Shown here: positions 1 to 12,149 of the stretch, piece after piece | How the letters are laid out: every line of letters starts with the position of its first letter | Position numbering within the stretch: position 1 is the stretch's first letter | The notes under the pieces: generated by a model | Told to the model about the DNA's origin: nothing | The model's database searches: none | Seen by the model: the letters and a program-made list of their open reading frames with translations, nothing else | NCBI RefSeq assembly: GCF_032854445.1 | Contig: NC_088295.1 | Coordinates: 59,007,249-59,071,248 of the forward strand | Direction: 5' to 3' | Origin: Liolophura sinensis | Taxonomy: Eukaryota; Mollusca; Polyplacophora; Chitonida; Chitonidae | Length of the DNA: 64,000 bases | Made by a program: the position numbers and the translations under genes

Positions 1-1512
1 TGATCTTTTAAGCCTTCATTTTGATAGCAATTTTAATATTTATACATTCATACAGTCTGGAATGCTTAGCATTTATATTTCAAGTCATGGCAGAAATTAC
101 ATCATCAAATTCCAAAGTTTCAGACAATTCGTTTGTAAGATGAAGTTTTTTTGTCCTACATGCAAGTTACTTGCTTTTCAGGAACAGGAAATAGTATACA
201 CTAGGCATGCCCATCTTCGTGCAAGAAATCTTTGTGTCATCAAACAACGGTCTTACGCAAATTATATTATCGGATATGTACGGTCACAAAGAAGCCTGAT
301 AGTTCAACCCTTTAGCAACACTCAATCTTTCTGAGGGCTGCCTGTCAAAGTCTTACAGAAGGATGACAGACAATCTACAGTGACTAGTTGTGTCGGGGTC
401 TAGGTAGTTGGATCTGGTCATGATCAGCCTGGTTAATAAGCCCTTGACGTAGACAGCCGACCTATCTGGAGTAATTTGCTTCTAGTACGGACTGATGCCC
501 TAGTCAGGCAAGAGCGATTCGCCTGTAGGCTCGAGATCCACCGTCAGAATGTGAACAAACTAAGACCGATCCGATGCGCGCCCCACTTTAATCCGATCTA
601 ATTTCTCCGAAATCTTGGAGACACCGTCTTGGTCTGTGAGCTGATTGGAGTCCATTATCGACGCGAACCGAATAGAGAACTATTTTAATTAGAGAAAAAC
701 ACAACGTGCTCAAAGAAAAACAGTTTGCGCTCAAACGAACATCCATTTTGCCTTCAAGTCATCTCCGGTATACTGAAGAAGGGGTGAACGCGAACATTGG
801 CGATATAGGTGGAACCAGACAAGGTTTAATTAGACTAGCAAGGACAACGCACTAACGGGTTTCTTTTACCAAATGCCTGGTCATCGGAGAAAATTGATCA
901 GCTAGTTTTCCGTTACAGTCGTGAACTAATTTCCAGCAAGCAAAAGGGGGTGATGTGGCTTGAGGCCAATTTACGGCAGATGTCGCAAGTAAATTACCTG
1001 GATGTGTCGTCGCAGACGGAAGATTCACAAAGTGTCGATAAAGACAGCACATCGCTGATGATGGCCTCAAATCATGCTTCTATCTTGCAGTTTGGCAACA
1101 CGTTAGGGACGAACTGGCTAATTTGTTATCGAATGATTTAAAGCTGCATTTATTTGATTACAGTTTACATAGTTGGGGAACTCTTCCATCGACTCTTGAC
1201 TGAGGTTAAAGTTGCACCAACTCATACTTAAATCCTTGAATAATTTAGATTTTTTGATTAATTTGATTGATTGGTGTTTAATGCTGTTCTCAAGAATATT
1301 TGATTTCTGTAACAAATCGGAGTAAATCACTGCTCTTTGACAAGTCCTTGTTACACTTTTCCGCATATGACACGTATTGTCATCCATGGCACGAGGTCAG
1401 TATGTATATCATATTGGTTGAAGGCAATTGGTCCTGCAAACTTCATGTAAGAATACTTAAAACCGCCATACGAGCGCTAAGAATCCCTCCTCGCCACCTG
1501 GATCCAAGGAAT
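1..1512. other. Unique-looking AT-rich DNA, no gene seen
   Basis: No convincing coding region, repeat copy or RNA gene was found. Open frames are under 100 codons, occur on both strands and share no motif I recognise. The stretch from about 380 to 660 is slightly richer in G and C but carries no identifiable element. Confidence 0.5.
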
Positions 1513-1725
1513 AGTGGTTGGGGTTAGCACGCCAGCGCGGCGCAATGACACAGGAAACTCCCACCGGCGCGATCGTTGTGAGTTCCAGCTCATGCTTCCT
1601 CTCCGGTCGTAAGTTGGAAGGTCCTCCGGCAACCTGCGAATGGTCTGCCGACTTTCCTCCTACCGAAATACTGGCCGTGGTCGTATGTGAAATATTAAGT
1701 AAAACACCAATCAAATAAATAAATC
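1513..1725 (+). mobile_element. SINE-A copy, diverged
   Basis: A tRNA-derived SINE with a degraded head (the A-box region is only partly recognisable). The body includes the stretches equivalent to GCGCGGCGCAATGAC and CAACCTGCG. It ends in a short AAAT tail after AAAACACCAATC. It is among the most diverged copies in the window, so probably an old insertion. Confidence 0.8.
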
Positions 1726-2049
1726 AAATTTTAACAGTGTAGACACAAATCTTAAGCTCATAAGGAACCTGACGAATTTTATAGTTATAAGGATTTACGC
1801 GTTTTAGTTTTGGAACTCTTTGAGAAAGCCTGCACGGCTTTAAGTGTGAATAGTGAGGTTTGGTGTTGCAAAGAATTAATTTCGAGAAAAACAAAAATCG
1901 ACGCACACTCACTATTTGTTGGCTCATTTTAAGGAGATCTACAGAACGCCTTTTGCACGTTTGTCAGTGTGTTCTGGGAAACGTAACACTGAGCTAAGTC
2001 GTCTAACTGCATGAAGTGCATGGAGTACAGCTGGTGAAAAAAGTTGGTT

Positions 2050-2142
2050 GGACCTCCTTGGCTCATTTGGTTAGAGCACTAGCGCAGCGTAATGACCCAG
2101 GAGCCTCTCACCAATAGGGTCGCTGTAAGTTCAAGTCTGGAT
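2050..2142 (+). mobile_element. SINE-A tRNA-like head only
   Basis: This matches only the tRNA-related 5' part of SINE-A: an A-box-like stretch (TTGGCTCATTTGGTTAGAGC) and the B-box region ending in AAGTTCAAGTCTGG. The sequence then departs from the family with no body and no AAAT tail. Target-primed insertion normally loses the 5' end, so a 3'-less copy is unusual; later deletion is the simplest explanation. It does not fold as a normal tRNA as far as I can judge. Confidence 0.7.
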
Positions 2143-3044
2143 CTAGGACCCTGTTTCGCAAAGATGTCGTACATGTGCAATAATCACACAGATAGGACAA
2201 TGGTATAGTAATAGTGATGTACAAAATATCGATAAAAATATCGTACGTCGCTTTGTGGAACTGGGCCATGAGCTTTACCATGTTAAAGAATTAGACCAGG
2301 GTGTGTGGATGGTAAATGGAGGCGTTGAACCCGAGGTAGATCACGTGGCTTACTGTTTAGCATCAGTTGCCACGACATTCCCTTCAGAATCGCATCTTCG
2401 TGAATTGTTAATCCTTCCGACGAGTGTTCAGTTTCAAAGGTGCAGGTCTCCAGGGTACGTGAGAGCACGAGACTTGATGAATTAAGTTCGACTGAGGTGC
2501 AGTTTGTCTGGACACTGAGTCTCTAATTGGGTTAATGGTGACGGTTAGTGGTGACGACTCATCGTCTGCTCAACACTAACGAGATTCATCTCTATTCCGA
2601 CAGGGCGGTGTCAGTGACTTAAAGACAGGCTTACACAGACTGATTGATAAGAGAACTCATCGGACATGCTCAACTAGCCTAAGGTGTATTTAAACTGTAT
2701 TTAGACTGTTAGTATACAAGTGGTTGTTTGCACGTTGTATATTTATAGAATCGGTGATGGATGATGATTGTTCCAAAGCTTAACCATTCGAAACTAAAAC
2801 GAAAACTCTGTATGCTCTTTGATTCAGTGTGGATGATCCTCTAGTATAGTGGTGTCCACGAGTGTCTATTTCACGATCTCAGCGTACAGACAATGCACAA
2901 GAAAAGCTTACCATTCTATCAGTCTACAACTGGCACCAGGTTATACTATACTTCCTAAGAGGAACACAGAGCTAGCGTGTCTAAAACAAGTTGTTTCAAG
3001 CTGTGCACGTTTTTGTTCTCCACAGTCATACTTCACAAATTCGG
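2143..3044. other. No gene or repeat recognised
   Basis: AT-rich sequence with short frames on both strands (longest about 76 codons at 2255-2485). No motif, no repeat copy and no codon pattern worth calling. Confidence 0.45.
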
Positions 3045-3060
3045 TATAGTTGTACTCGTA
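3045..3060. repeat. Target-site duplication of the 3061-3314 SINE (left)
   Basis: Sixteen bases matching 3315-3330 at 15 positions. The pair fixes both ends of the SINE insertion. Confidence 0.9.
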
Positions 3061-3314
3061 GGGGGCCTCCGTGGCCGAGGTGGCTAGCGCGTCAACGCGG
3101 CGCAATGACCCAGTAACCTCTCACCAATGCGGTTGCTGTGAGTTCAGTTCCAGCTCATTGCTCATGGATTCCTTTCGGGCCGTACACGGGAAGGTCTGAC
3201 TGCTAGCTGCGGATGGTCGTGGGTTTCCCCCGTGCTCTTCCCGGTTTCCTCCCCCAATAATGTTGGCCGCCGTTTTGAGTATGGCGTAAAACACCCGTCA
3301 AATAAATAAATAAA
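3061..3314 (+). mobile_element. SINE-A copy, full length with target-site duplication
   Basis: A near full-length SINE-A. The tRNA-like head starts GGGCCTCCGTGGCCGAGG, a B-box-like stretch follows, then the conserved body with CTGCGGATGGTCGTGGG, and the 3' end is an AAAT tail. It is bounded by a direct repeat, TATAGTTGTACTCGTA at 3045-3060 and the same with one mismatch at 3315-3330. This is the target-site duplication expected of LINE-mediated retroposition. Confidence 0.95.
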
Positions 3315-3330
3315 TATAGTTGTGCTCGTA
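3315..3330. repeat. Target-site duplication of the 3061-3314 SINE (right)
   Basis: Partner of 3045-3060; a single A/G difference suggests limited time since insertion. Confidence 0.9.
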
Positions 3331-4034
3331 AAGCTTAGCAGTAGGTAACTAAGCACTGGAGCATATATAGCGTATATAGCATAACAGAACTATATTCTGT
3401 TATTGTGGCAAAATACACTATTAAATACAGCACACATGTTCTATCAATACTCTATCAAAGATTATGCAAGATAACAGGATATGGTGTTGAATATTACACA
3501 GTATTATAAAGACAGAATGCATTCTAGCATCACTAAGGCAATAGACTTTCTGTTATATTTAACAGACTGTACGTTACAAAGTCCCAGTAACAAAAGTACA
3601 CTGGGATTTATTTAGACTTACAGCCGCCACATTTCGCACGTATCAAACCTGGATTATAGCTGCGCAATCAGTGGCCACAGGCCGGTGTTAACCTCTTTCA
3701 TGTCTTTGGCTCGCACATGCTGCTTTTTCCCGAAGGTGTCTTGTAGGTGTTATAGCTAACACGAGATCAATGTACGAGTCATTAATCAAGCGAGACAAGT
3801 CACTTACCAGTAATATTAAACAGATCGATGGTAGGAGTCTACAAGATTCTTCCCAGGGTCTTCATATGCCTTGGTCGATACGGACACATGGGTGGCTGCC
3901 TAAATACGAATGCGATGTTACCTCTCCCGGTCAAGGTTATATTCAGTATACATCCTGGTTCAGGACACATATATGCGGTCGGAAATATTACCCCGCTAAC
4001 CTAATAAAAAGACTACAGCATGAGGAGTAAAATT
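3331..4034. other. No gene recognised
   Basis: AT-rich stretch with an 86-codon open frame at 3770-4030 on the + strand. It has no recognisable domain, signal peptide or repeated relative in the window, so it is not called as a gene. Confidence 0.45.
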
Positions 4035-4150
4035 AGGCCAAGGACGACAATGTGATGGCTGGTAAATGGTCACACGTAATCGCTGAAAACCAGCCTCTTG
4101 TCAGTTTACCTCAGTTGGTTTATTCTAATGGTTCATCTGTGTGTTCAAAA
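4035..4150 (+). repeat. Family P dispersed repeat, partial
   Basis: This copy shares the run equivalent to CCTCTTGTCAGTTTACCTCA and the preceding GACAATGTGATGGCTGG-like stretch with copies at 28975-29195, 31495-31612, 31985-32170 and, more distantly, 10500-10770. No coding capacity and no ends are visible. The family is unidentified; all five copies are on the + strand. Confidence 0.7.
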
Positions 4151-4225
4151 AATGGAACCGTACACACCCCATACCCTAATGGCGTAAGAAAAGTTCGGTT
4201 AAAGTGAAATAAAACCAGTCATGTT

Positions 4226-4510
4226 CATGGTAATTAGACCGCCACGTTGGATATATGAACAGTTGCCATTAAAGAGCAACTGGGATACATGCTTTCACTG
4301 ATTTCATTTAGCTGCCTAGAACATACCTTGCGCCTTTCCAACAAACTTCTTCTCTTTGCAAGGTTCCGTCCCGTTTTCATACTTTATATACTTTCTTAGT
4401 TCTTTAGTGGATTGTGTTATACGTCGTTTTGGGAATTGGCCTTTCCATTATAGATCCTTATTGGTTCACGGCTAGTATACGAATGTCTGTTTCGACGCAT
4501 AGATGCAAGA
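4226..4510 (+). mobile_element. Element R 3' tail fragment
   Basis: Reverse complement of the sequence at 11810-12140. It shares the inner edge near GTCTAATT/AATTAGAC and the outer edge GTATACGAATGTCTGTTTCG. In the orientation set by the reverse-transcriptase remnant at 12.2-12.7 kb it lies sense on the + strand and would be the 3' non-coding end of a 5'-truncated copy. Assignment to that retroelement is an inference from adjacency. Confidence 0.65.
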
Positions 4511-7426
4511 GAATTTGAGGACGACCAGAAAATGGCATGTAAACATGTTATCAGCACGATTTGAATGAATGAATGAAAAAAATCATTATGGATTAACGTC
4601 ACTTCGCCAGTGTCATACATCATACAGTAGCCAAATCCTACATGATGCTGTGATGACTACTTCTGAAGTTAGTTTCAGCCCATATATGGTGGACCCAAAA
4701 GCATGCAATTAATAGAAAACACTATAACATAGTCAGACCCAGATATCGTTGGCATCTCTTAATTATGTCCGCGAAAGGAAGTTATGTTTTTGCCGGCAAC
4801 TGTCTGTCTGCCTGTAGTTCCGTCCGTCTAACAAGGATTATAAGGAAAATTTTGTGCCAGCTTGGACTTGACGCAAAAAGTAGTGCATGACATTCTGGCG
4901 GTGATCCGGGTCTGGATCCGGTATGAGGGATTTTTACAACGATTAATTACCATTGCGAGATATATATACGACACAGATGCAAAGTATTGTCCCTTTGTAG
5001 TGGGGGATTCGTACATTTAGGTTTGAGTGCCTTCCAGTTCCAGCTGAAACAGACGTATTGGCGGAAGGCAATTAATCACCCAAGAACTTCGTGTAAGACC
5101 ACCCAAAAGGCTTCAGTCAGCGCCCTAACGCTTACGTAGTACATGTACCAGCAATGCTTCAAGAACAGTGATGACGAATATTTCACTATGGAGGAAAGAT
5201 ATATCCAGACAAATGTCGAAAGCCCATTGAACAGCAGGGCCCATAGTTATCACATGCAGCTGAGAATAAAATGCTTTACTCCATAAAGATTAAAATTGGC
5301 ACACCGATTCATTACTGCAGCACAATGTTCTAATCACAGTTCTTTCTTGTTCTGGGTTTGGCCTTTTAAGGACTTGTAATTTATGACTTAAGTCTTACGC
5401 TGCTTGTTAAAAAGCTACCCAGGGCAACCCAGTGTAAAGTTACAATCTATCGATACAAGCATGTATATGTAACAATCGATATCTACTTTTCAGCCCTTCA
5501 ACATGCTTCGGTTTAAGTCAAAAGTGTGCAGATTGATGTTGCTCAGTGATAATGTTACAAAAAGGAAAAATGGACGAATGAGCGATTATGGTTTAACGCC
5601 ATGCTGGAAATATTTCAGCCATGTCATAGCGATCAAATGCAAGAGAAACGATGCAGAGATGGCAGAGAAACAATCCAGCCGATAGTACAGAGGACATGAT
5701 ATATTGCTTATCATACTAATCTGCAATTTCATTCAGCTTTATTGCGCTTGATGTTTTCAAATAAGAGGTTGTTTACGTAAGTAAGCTCTATTTTATGGCG
5801 GGTATGGGAGTGCAATATAGAATCAATAATACAAGGGGTCACTATACCACGGTTTGAGTTTCCCAACATCCATCTAGGTCATGCGACCCCCTGATCTCGT
5901 TTTCGCCCGCCCCCTGAATAATCACCGTATTATTTCCACATACTTGAGCCAACCGAGATCAAAGGGTTAGTCTGAGAATCTTGGGTATGGGCCGTGTGCA
6001 AAAATGTACTAGATAACTCGGCCGTATAATGAAAATAAATATGCTTCCCCTAGGAATATTTTGGCAAATGATGGTCGATATAGGCCAGTTCTAAGTTGGT
6101 TACTAAGGTGACACGTGAAATGTTCATCCCGGGTTCATTTCTCGAGATATTATATCTTTATATACGTTATCCTCGAGATTTCTCACGATATTGGCAGAAG
6201 ACACAACGGTAAAATCTGTGCTGATGACATCATATAGGTTCTAGCGTGAAAATCGTTGTAACTTGAGAGGAACATGTTAACAGTGTATTAAAGTTTTATG
6301 AGGGTGATAGAAACCTGTGGTTTACAAGTAGCTGTCTAGTCGAATTTGAATCTAATCGCCATGTCCGACATTCGTATCCCACTGTTAGTTTAAAAGTTGT
6401 CATTAATGAACCAAATTCTAAAATCCAAGCCAAGGGCAGTAAATTTAAAATTGAAAGAAACACAAGTAATTGCATTATTTTTGTATTAACTTGTTTTCAG
6501 CTGTATGAATTATCAACAATTATAAACCCATTTGGCAATGTCTAAATCATAATAATTTCTAGTATACAAGTGTGTTTACTCTCGGATGTTTGGCAGATTC
6601 TTGTCGATTTTCCTCTTTCGGTACATAAGAATCTCATGTTGCAGATTCATACTTCCAGCCGAAAATATTGTGTCATATTAACTTTTCCAATGTCACTCAA
6701 ACTGTTAACTTTTGGATAAAACATATATTTTTTTTTTCATTTACACATTAGACCTTAAACAAAAGCACAAAGGATGAAAGTCTTAATTGTTCAATAGATT
6801 GTTACTCCAACTTGAAATTCGTCCGAATATTCTCATGGTAAAGATTTGGGCAACACCCTATAAAACAGTCTCGTTCTTTGCTCCAGACTGATGTATTGCT
6901 CGGGTCCTTAGGTCGGCAGTTAAATCGTTTATCTCCAAGCTTGAAGAAAAAAACACGTCTATCCACTGATGTATGAAGAAACACACCGGCTTATAACGAC
7001 CGTCCTTTTTAATATTCCTACGCGGACCTGTTTCAAAAGACATGTCACACGGTAATTTTACTGTAAAATAGTAATATAACTGATTGGATACTCCCATACA
7101 GATTGTCATTTTCGGTAACGAATTTGCGTGATGACTTCTAGGCAATGCTGTACCGAGGGTCTAAGTGATTAAGACCTTTTCATCACTCATTCATCTTATG
7201 AATAGGTGATTCAGCTAATGAATGAATGGACGCACGAATGAATCACCACCTGATTAAGTAATCTATCAATCAGACACTCAAACAACCAAATTAACAAATC
7301 AATCGAACACTCAATATAGGTCAACAGAAATATCACATGAATCATTTGTTTTCGTCCGTTTCCCAAATTGGTCAGTCTTTCCATTCAAATGAACAGATTC
7401 ATTTCAGAGATTACTGAAAGAATTGG
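4511..7426. other. About 2.9 kb without recognised features
   Basis: AT-rich, with short open frames only (none above 95 codons) and none with a recognisable motif. I see no tandem array, SINE copy or RNA gene here. Small imperfect palindromes around ATCGAT (5450-5480) are not distinctive. Confidence 0.45.
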
Positions 7427-7660
7427 GGGCGAGACTGGCTCATATGTTTCAAGCGCTTTCTCCTTGCGATTATTCAGGCCTTGACCAATGAGGTCGCGGG
7501 TTCGAATCCAGCTCTTAGTGTCTTGGCCGCGGCTTTAGGCCAAGAGGTACGTGACGAAGATTGGTTACTTACTCCGGGCATTCCTGACCGCCGTTAGCAA
7601 AGCGAAAATTTCTTGAGAATGGCGTTAAACACCAAACATATAAATGAAATAAACGAATTA
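7427..7660 (+). mobile_element. SINE-B copy
   Basis: A second tRNA-derived SINE type. It has an A-box-like TGGCTCATATGTTTC and a very good B box (GGGTTCGAATCC at 7498-7509). The 3' end reads TTGAGAATGGCGTTAAACAC followed by an A-rich tail. Its 3' end resembles that of SINE-A, which suggests mobilisation by the same or related LINE machinery (inference). No clear target-site duplication was found. Confidence 0.8.
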
Positions 7661-8525
7661 AAAAACTTCAAATGCGGTGACTGAATATGAGTTCACCTTT
7701 TTGAGAACCATACAAACGAACGCCAGTTCTTCGTTGTTATAATCCTGGATAGCGACTCTTATTGGAATCATACCCAAAAGGTGCATTTCCAAATGAAAAA
7801 TCGGAATCTACATTCTACATTTTTTTCATCAATGTTTGCAATGTTAATCTGCGTATTGGTGTAAAACCCTATAGATCACAAAGCTTCGGTCTCCTGCTAA
7901 TAGTTAATGCAGTTATCAAACTATTATCAGCGTTAGCAAATCCATATCGGTGGGTGGGGGGGGGGGATTTGTGCCGAGGTGAATCAGACTTATGGCAGGG
8001 TAATAGACGGGTTTGCCGTTCCCTGACGTCAAAATCCGCATGACTCTATCCCTTTTGACGACGATAGGCTGATTCAGTTGGAGAGGTATGCGTATTGCGC
8101 GCACAACACAGAACTGGGTAGCTCAGTAAATCTGCTGCATAAAAAATCATATGAACATTCGCTTTGTTTTTAGCGATCGGTCAGAAACTGAATACTGGTA
8201 TTGTGGCGGCCACTGGTGTTCACAGGCCTGTCCGTTTCTTTATGAGCACTCTATCTCTTGAACGCTTGCATATAGTCAGGTGACCTTAACTTTTACCATA
8301 TATACTGGGAGGAGCCTTATTAATTTTCTTGACCCTGATTTTCTTTTTATCCTTCCTTCAGAAACTTTTTAGTGACATTGCCCTGGTCATTGGTATCCGT
8401 CCTCTCGTGGGTACTTGGGAGAGCCCTGTTCATTGTCTTTGGCAATAGCCAATTTATTCAAGGTCGAAGTAGCCATAATCCTAGGGCCGTAAATACACAC
8501 ACTATCTGTTGAAAATGTGTTTATC
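7661..8525. other. No gene seen; short G tract
   Basis: Holds an 11-base G run at 7956-7966 and otherwise unremarkable AT-rich sequence. The open frames at 7762-8043 and 7916-8104 cross this G tract in opposite directions and have no recognisable content. Confidence 0.45.
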
Positions 8526-8690
8526 TAGACATTAAAACAGACATTCATAACCAAACTGGACATTCCGGATCAGTAACCACAAGAAAAATTTCCAAAATAA
8601 CGCTCAACACTAACCACCAAAGCACTAAGAAAGCATATAAATTAAAAAAAAATTGGACGGGTTCATGCAAAGACAGGGGTATTTATGACT
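8526..8690 (-). mobile_element. Element R 3' tail fragment (left arm of a foldback)
   Basis: Matches the 11810-12140 tail sequence in the same orientation, including the AACAGACATTC edge, the CACCAAAG-ACTAAGAAAG run and the TCATGCAAAGA run. A second, inverted fragment of the same edge lies at 8750-8830, making a foldback. Confidence 0.6.
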
Positions 8691-8749
8691 GAGGGGTATT
8701 TTTTTGCAATGCATGTTTCTTCATGTTGCTATCACTGAGGAACGTTTAA

Positions 8750-8830
8750 ACGTTGTTTGGGAAATTGATTGGTTATTGACGATTATCAATTTTAGTTGAC
8801 CACTGGCTTATGAATGTCTGCTACGGCGCC
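8750..8830 (+). mobile_element. Element R 3' tail fragment (right arm of a foldback)
   Basis: Inverted relative to 8526-8690. It shares the outermost part of the tail (AACGTTGTTTGGGAAATTG to TTATGAATGTCTGC). The two arms could pair as a hairpin with a loop of under 100 bases plus unmatched sequence. Confidence 0.6.
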
Positions 8831-9929
8831 TAGTTTTAGCTCAAAAGTACATTAAAATGCAACAATGAGGAGAACGGTTAAACCTCTGTTTTATGATATA
8901 TGAGGAACTGTTACTATTTGAGACAATGGAGAAATCACACCTTCGTATGGATATCGGCCCAGTGACAGTATAGTTAAATTGTTCTTTAATATCTCCTTGG
9001 TGTATGGCAACAAGAAGCCTGTTGTACAGGCGTTCGAGGAGAAGGAATAATTGGTTGCGAGACAATGTACGAGGGCTTTTTAAGGCCGAGGTCTTGGGCT
9101 AAATTGCAGGATTGTCCAATTTGGCTTCGGCGCAGTAAGGAAACGTACGTCAGACGGAGCTGTAATCCACAAAATTCTTATTCGCATCCATACTGGGTCA
9201 TTTTACCCAGGGAGGGGGTTACACGATGGGTAACTATGTTTTTTTTTTCCCCAGAAAAGTCCTTGAACACAAAGGCTTGCTTCGAGAGTCTATCTTTCAG
9301 ACGAGAATCCAATGAAATGTGAACTATGTGCGGCGCCGTTGGACGGTAGACCTCTATTGATACAGCAGGATTGTGATTAGGAGGCCTGTCACGTCATGTA
9401 GCACGAGGTGGGTTATCCCAAAAACCTGTCAGACTCGGAAAAAGTTTTACCATGGAAATGTCACTGGTCGAAATGGCATGTCCCTGATATGAGCCGTGTT
9501 AGAATCAACCAATTCTGGTTCCTAATATTACAACCAGGAGGGTACAGGGCAGAGACATTTATTTCATTTCACTCTTTCTGGAGGATAGAACAAAGGAAAA
9601 AAATACATCAAAATTTCTTTAATTGCATTTAGTTTTCTCTGAACGATAACAACTTTAAAGCATTTATGATTTTAGAGTGTGCTTCATCGGGGTATAGTTT
9701 AATGGCAATACAAGAAAATTAGAATCGTCCATATTTATCAAGCATCTTAAAGACTGATGTCACAAAGGTCATGTGCTTAAGTCGTCAAACTCCTGCAGAA
9801 CAAGAAAGACACTATGGTTTGTACATTGTTATGCAGTGAAGAATCAGTGAACAAATTTTTAACTTCCTAGAGCAAAACATTTTAATTGTAGCTGCGTTTG
9901 AATTTGTGACGTAAGTCTAGGATGTGCAC
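8831..9929. other. No gene or repeat recognised
   Basis: Frames at 9065-9322 and 9408-9632 on the + strand are open for 74-85 codons. They have no motif, no repeated relatives and no splice context I would trust. Confidence 0.45.
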
Positions 9930-10185
9930 ATTCATCCTGTTCAATTAGATCGTCACGTTGGATATATGAACAGTTGCAATCAAAGCGCAGCTGAGAAACA
10001 TATTTTGTTGTCGACAACTTATATTTTAGCATGGTACACGATTAGAATACTGATTTCACTCAGTCGGCTAAAACATACGTTGCGTCTTTCCAACACCGTT
10101 GAAAACTGTTGACAGCTCCCCTTTGCATGATTCCGTCCTATTTTCGTACTTGACATACTTTCTGAGTTGAAATCTTTATGGTCAA
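9930..10185 (+). mobile_element. Element R 3' tail fragment
   Basis: Reverse complement of the 11.8-12.1 kb tail. It begins with the AATTAGATCGTCACGTTGG edge shared with 4226-4510 and runs through TTTCACTCAGTCGGCTA and CTTTGCATGATTCCGTCC. It breaks off near 10185 before the distal ACATTCG edge is reached. Confidence 0.65.
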
Positions 10186-10250
10186 AGGCTGGTTATATGC
10201 TAAAAAAGCCATTAGTCCGCTCAGCCTATAAGTATTCGCTAAGGATATAG

Positions 10251-10479
10251 GCGACATCGTGGCCAAGGGGTTTAGCACGCCAGCGGGGCGCTATGACCCA
10301 GGAGCCTCTCACCAGTGCGGTTTTTGTGAGTTCAGGTCCAGCTAATGCTGGCTTCCTCTCCGGGAAGGTCTGTCAGCAACCTGCGGATGGCCGTGGGTTT
10401 CCCCGGGTTCGTATAAGTGAAATATTTTTGAGTACGCCGTAAAACACCGTTCAAATAAATAAATAAATAAATAAATACA
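10251..10479 (+). mobile_element. SINE-A copy with internal deletions
   Basis: Carries the head, the CCAGGAGCCTCTCACCAGTG stretch, the CAACCTGCGGATGG body and a long AAAT tail. Two blocks of the body (around the GGCCGTACG stretch and the CTCTGCCCGGTTTCC stretch) are missing. The flanks show no clear target-site duplication. Confidence 0.9.
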
Positions 10480-10499
10480 GGCAACGTAGGCATAACTAT

Positions 10500-10770
10500 A
10501 TAGTATAAGCAAATCTTTCAGACGACAGTGTGGTAGTTGGCAAATGGCGAAACATAACACTTGAAATCACGCCCCTTGCAAAGTTACCTGTATTTTATAT
10601 CTTTTAGATGTTCATATAAATTATTAAACAACAGCAACTTACACGTCCTCCAGCACCATGGCATATAAATTAGTTTAGAAAACTGCTGTGAAATTTAATA
10701 TTAATTTATTAGTTGTCTAGAGTTACTAGTTTTAAAAATGCTATATTGTCGTCATATTTAATGAAAAAAA
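10500..10770 (+). repeat. Family P dispersed repeat, longest copy
   Basis: Shows the core GACGACAGTGTGGTAGTTGG, a CCTCCAGCACCATGG stretch shared with 31985-32170, and a 3' part (TTGTCGTCATATTTAATG) shared with 28975-29195. It is the most extended copy and shows the family reaches at least about 260 bp. No open frame is conserved between copies. Confidence 0.7.
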
Positions 10771-11417
10771 AAAGCAATAATGTCATTTGAGGAAAGTGGA
10801 TAACAATATGCTGTACACAACTGAATAAACTATTCTTCTGTTAATTCTTCCAAAGAAACATAGATAATTTGCGATTCGACATATACAAAAAGAACAAAAC
10901 TACACCTATTATGAAAATGGTATTCTGTGTATAAAATTACAAAAAAATAAACCTTTGTTAAGTCAAATATGTTATTCCTTTCGCCGAGAAACAAAGGTCA
11001 ATTTAAAGTGGCACACGTTTATTTGCCTTGGGCTCCACATTTTATTTTAAGATAATTCTATCTTCTTGTTTCAACATTGATTTCTAAGGTCAACAGGCTG
11101 ATATTATCCCTGTGGACTAAACTTCGGAATAATTTTAATGAGCTGTGTATGTTACTGTAAATGTCACGACTTTCTTCTTAAAGGTCAAACATAATTCTTT
11201 TTTTCGAACATTACCAGAGGCGTTACAACTAGCCGCTGTCTGACAAGGAAATTGGCGTTGTGTCGACCAGAATCTTTAGGGTAAATATAATTCTGTTACA
11301 GTACTAATTGGAGTGGAATGTTCAAGTTGTACATCGGTTACTGAATAAGTCACCTGAGCCTTATTAACTTGTTTTTTTTTTGTTCTAAACCTAGTACGTA
11401 TTTTATGGACATTAATT
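10771..11417. other. AT-rich, no gene seen
   Basis: Very AT-rich, with no open frame over 60 codons. Nothing beyond short homopolymer runs. Confidence 0.5.
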
Positions 11418-11455
11418 GTTTATTTATTTTATTCGTATTTTACGCCGTACACTGG
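11418..11455 (-). mobile_element. SINE-A tail fragment
   Basis: A short antisense match to the SINE-A 3' end (TTTATTTATT then TTTTACGCCGTAC). Only the terminal part remains. Confidence 0.55.
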
Positions 11456-11809
11456 GGTAAATACATTTTTATTGGAGTAGTATAAAAGAGGCCAAATTTT
11501 TGAGGCAGTGCACTTGTCAGTCAGAAGGTCAGTAGGGTATGGAAACCGGTTATGGTCATGCGTGTTTTCGTTCTTTCTATTGGTTTTTTAGGTGAAGAGA
11601 AAAATGCGACAGAACGAAAGGATGAGGTGAAAGTGCGATGCAGAAATATGAGAGGGAGAAATAAAAAGTACAAAAGGTAGACACAGTGCGAAAGAGCGAA
11701 GCGATAGGACGAGATTTTGAGCCTAACTCTTTCATAAATTTAGTTTCGTCTGACCCTTTCTAGTACTTTTGTTTCGCATTTTCGTACTTTTCACATTTCC
11801 TGTATATAA

Positions 11810-12140
11810 TCTATGCGTCGAAACAGACATTCGTATACCAGCCCTCAACCAATGCGGACGTCCCAGGTCAATAATCACAGAGCCAATTCCCAAAACTACG
11901 TATAACACAAAATCACCAAAGAACTACGAAAGTATTTGAAGTACGAAACTATGACGGAATCATGCAAAGAGAAGTAGTCACCAGTTTTTCAGTGATATTG
12001 AAAAGACGCAAGGCGACTGAGTGAAATCAGTATTCCAATCGTGTATCATGCTAGAATATAAGTTGTCGAGAACAAAATATGTATCTCAGCTGCGCTATTG
12101 ATTGCACGTGTTTTTATATTCAACGTGGCGATCTAATTCA
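11810..12140 (-). mobile_element. Element R, probable 3' untranslated tail
   Basis: Reference copy for a dispersed sequence found at least eight times in the window. Its outer edge is TCTATGCGTCGAAACAGACA; its inner edge, near GGCGATCTAATTCAACACG, abuts the reverse-transcriptase remnant that reads on the - strand from 12720 to about 12200. Fragments elsewhere mostly keep the outer edge and end at different inner points, the pattern expected of 5'-truncated retroelement insertions. Assigning it as a 3' untranslated region is inference. Confidence 0.6.
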
Positions 12141-12149
12141 ACACGATGA

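Noticed and set aside
7427-7520. Possible tRNA gene from the good B box
   Set aside because: No acceptor stem or anticodon arm of normal shape, and the sequence continues into a SINE body and tail.
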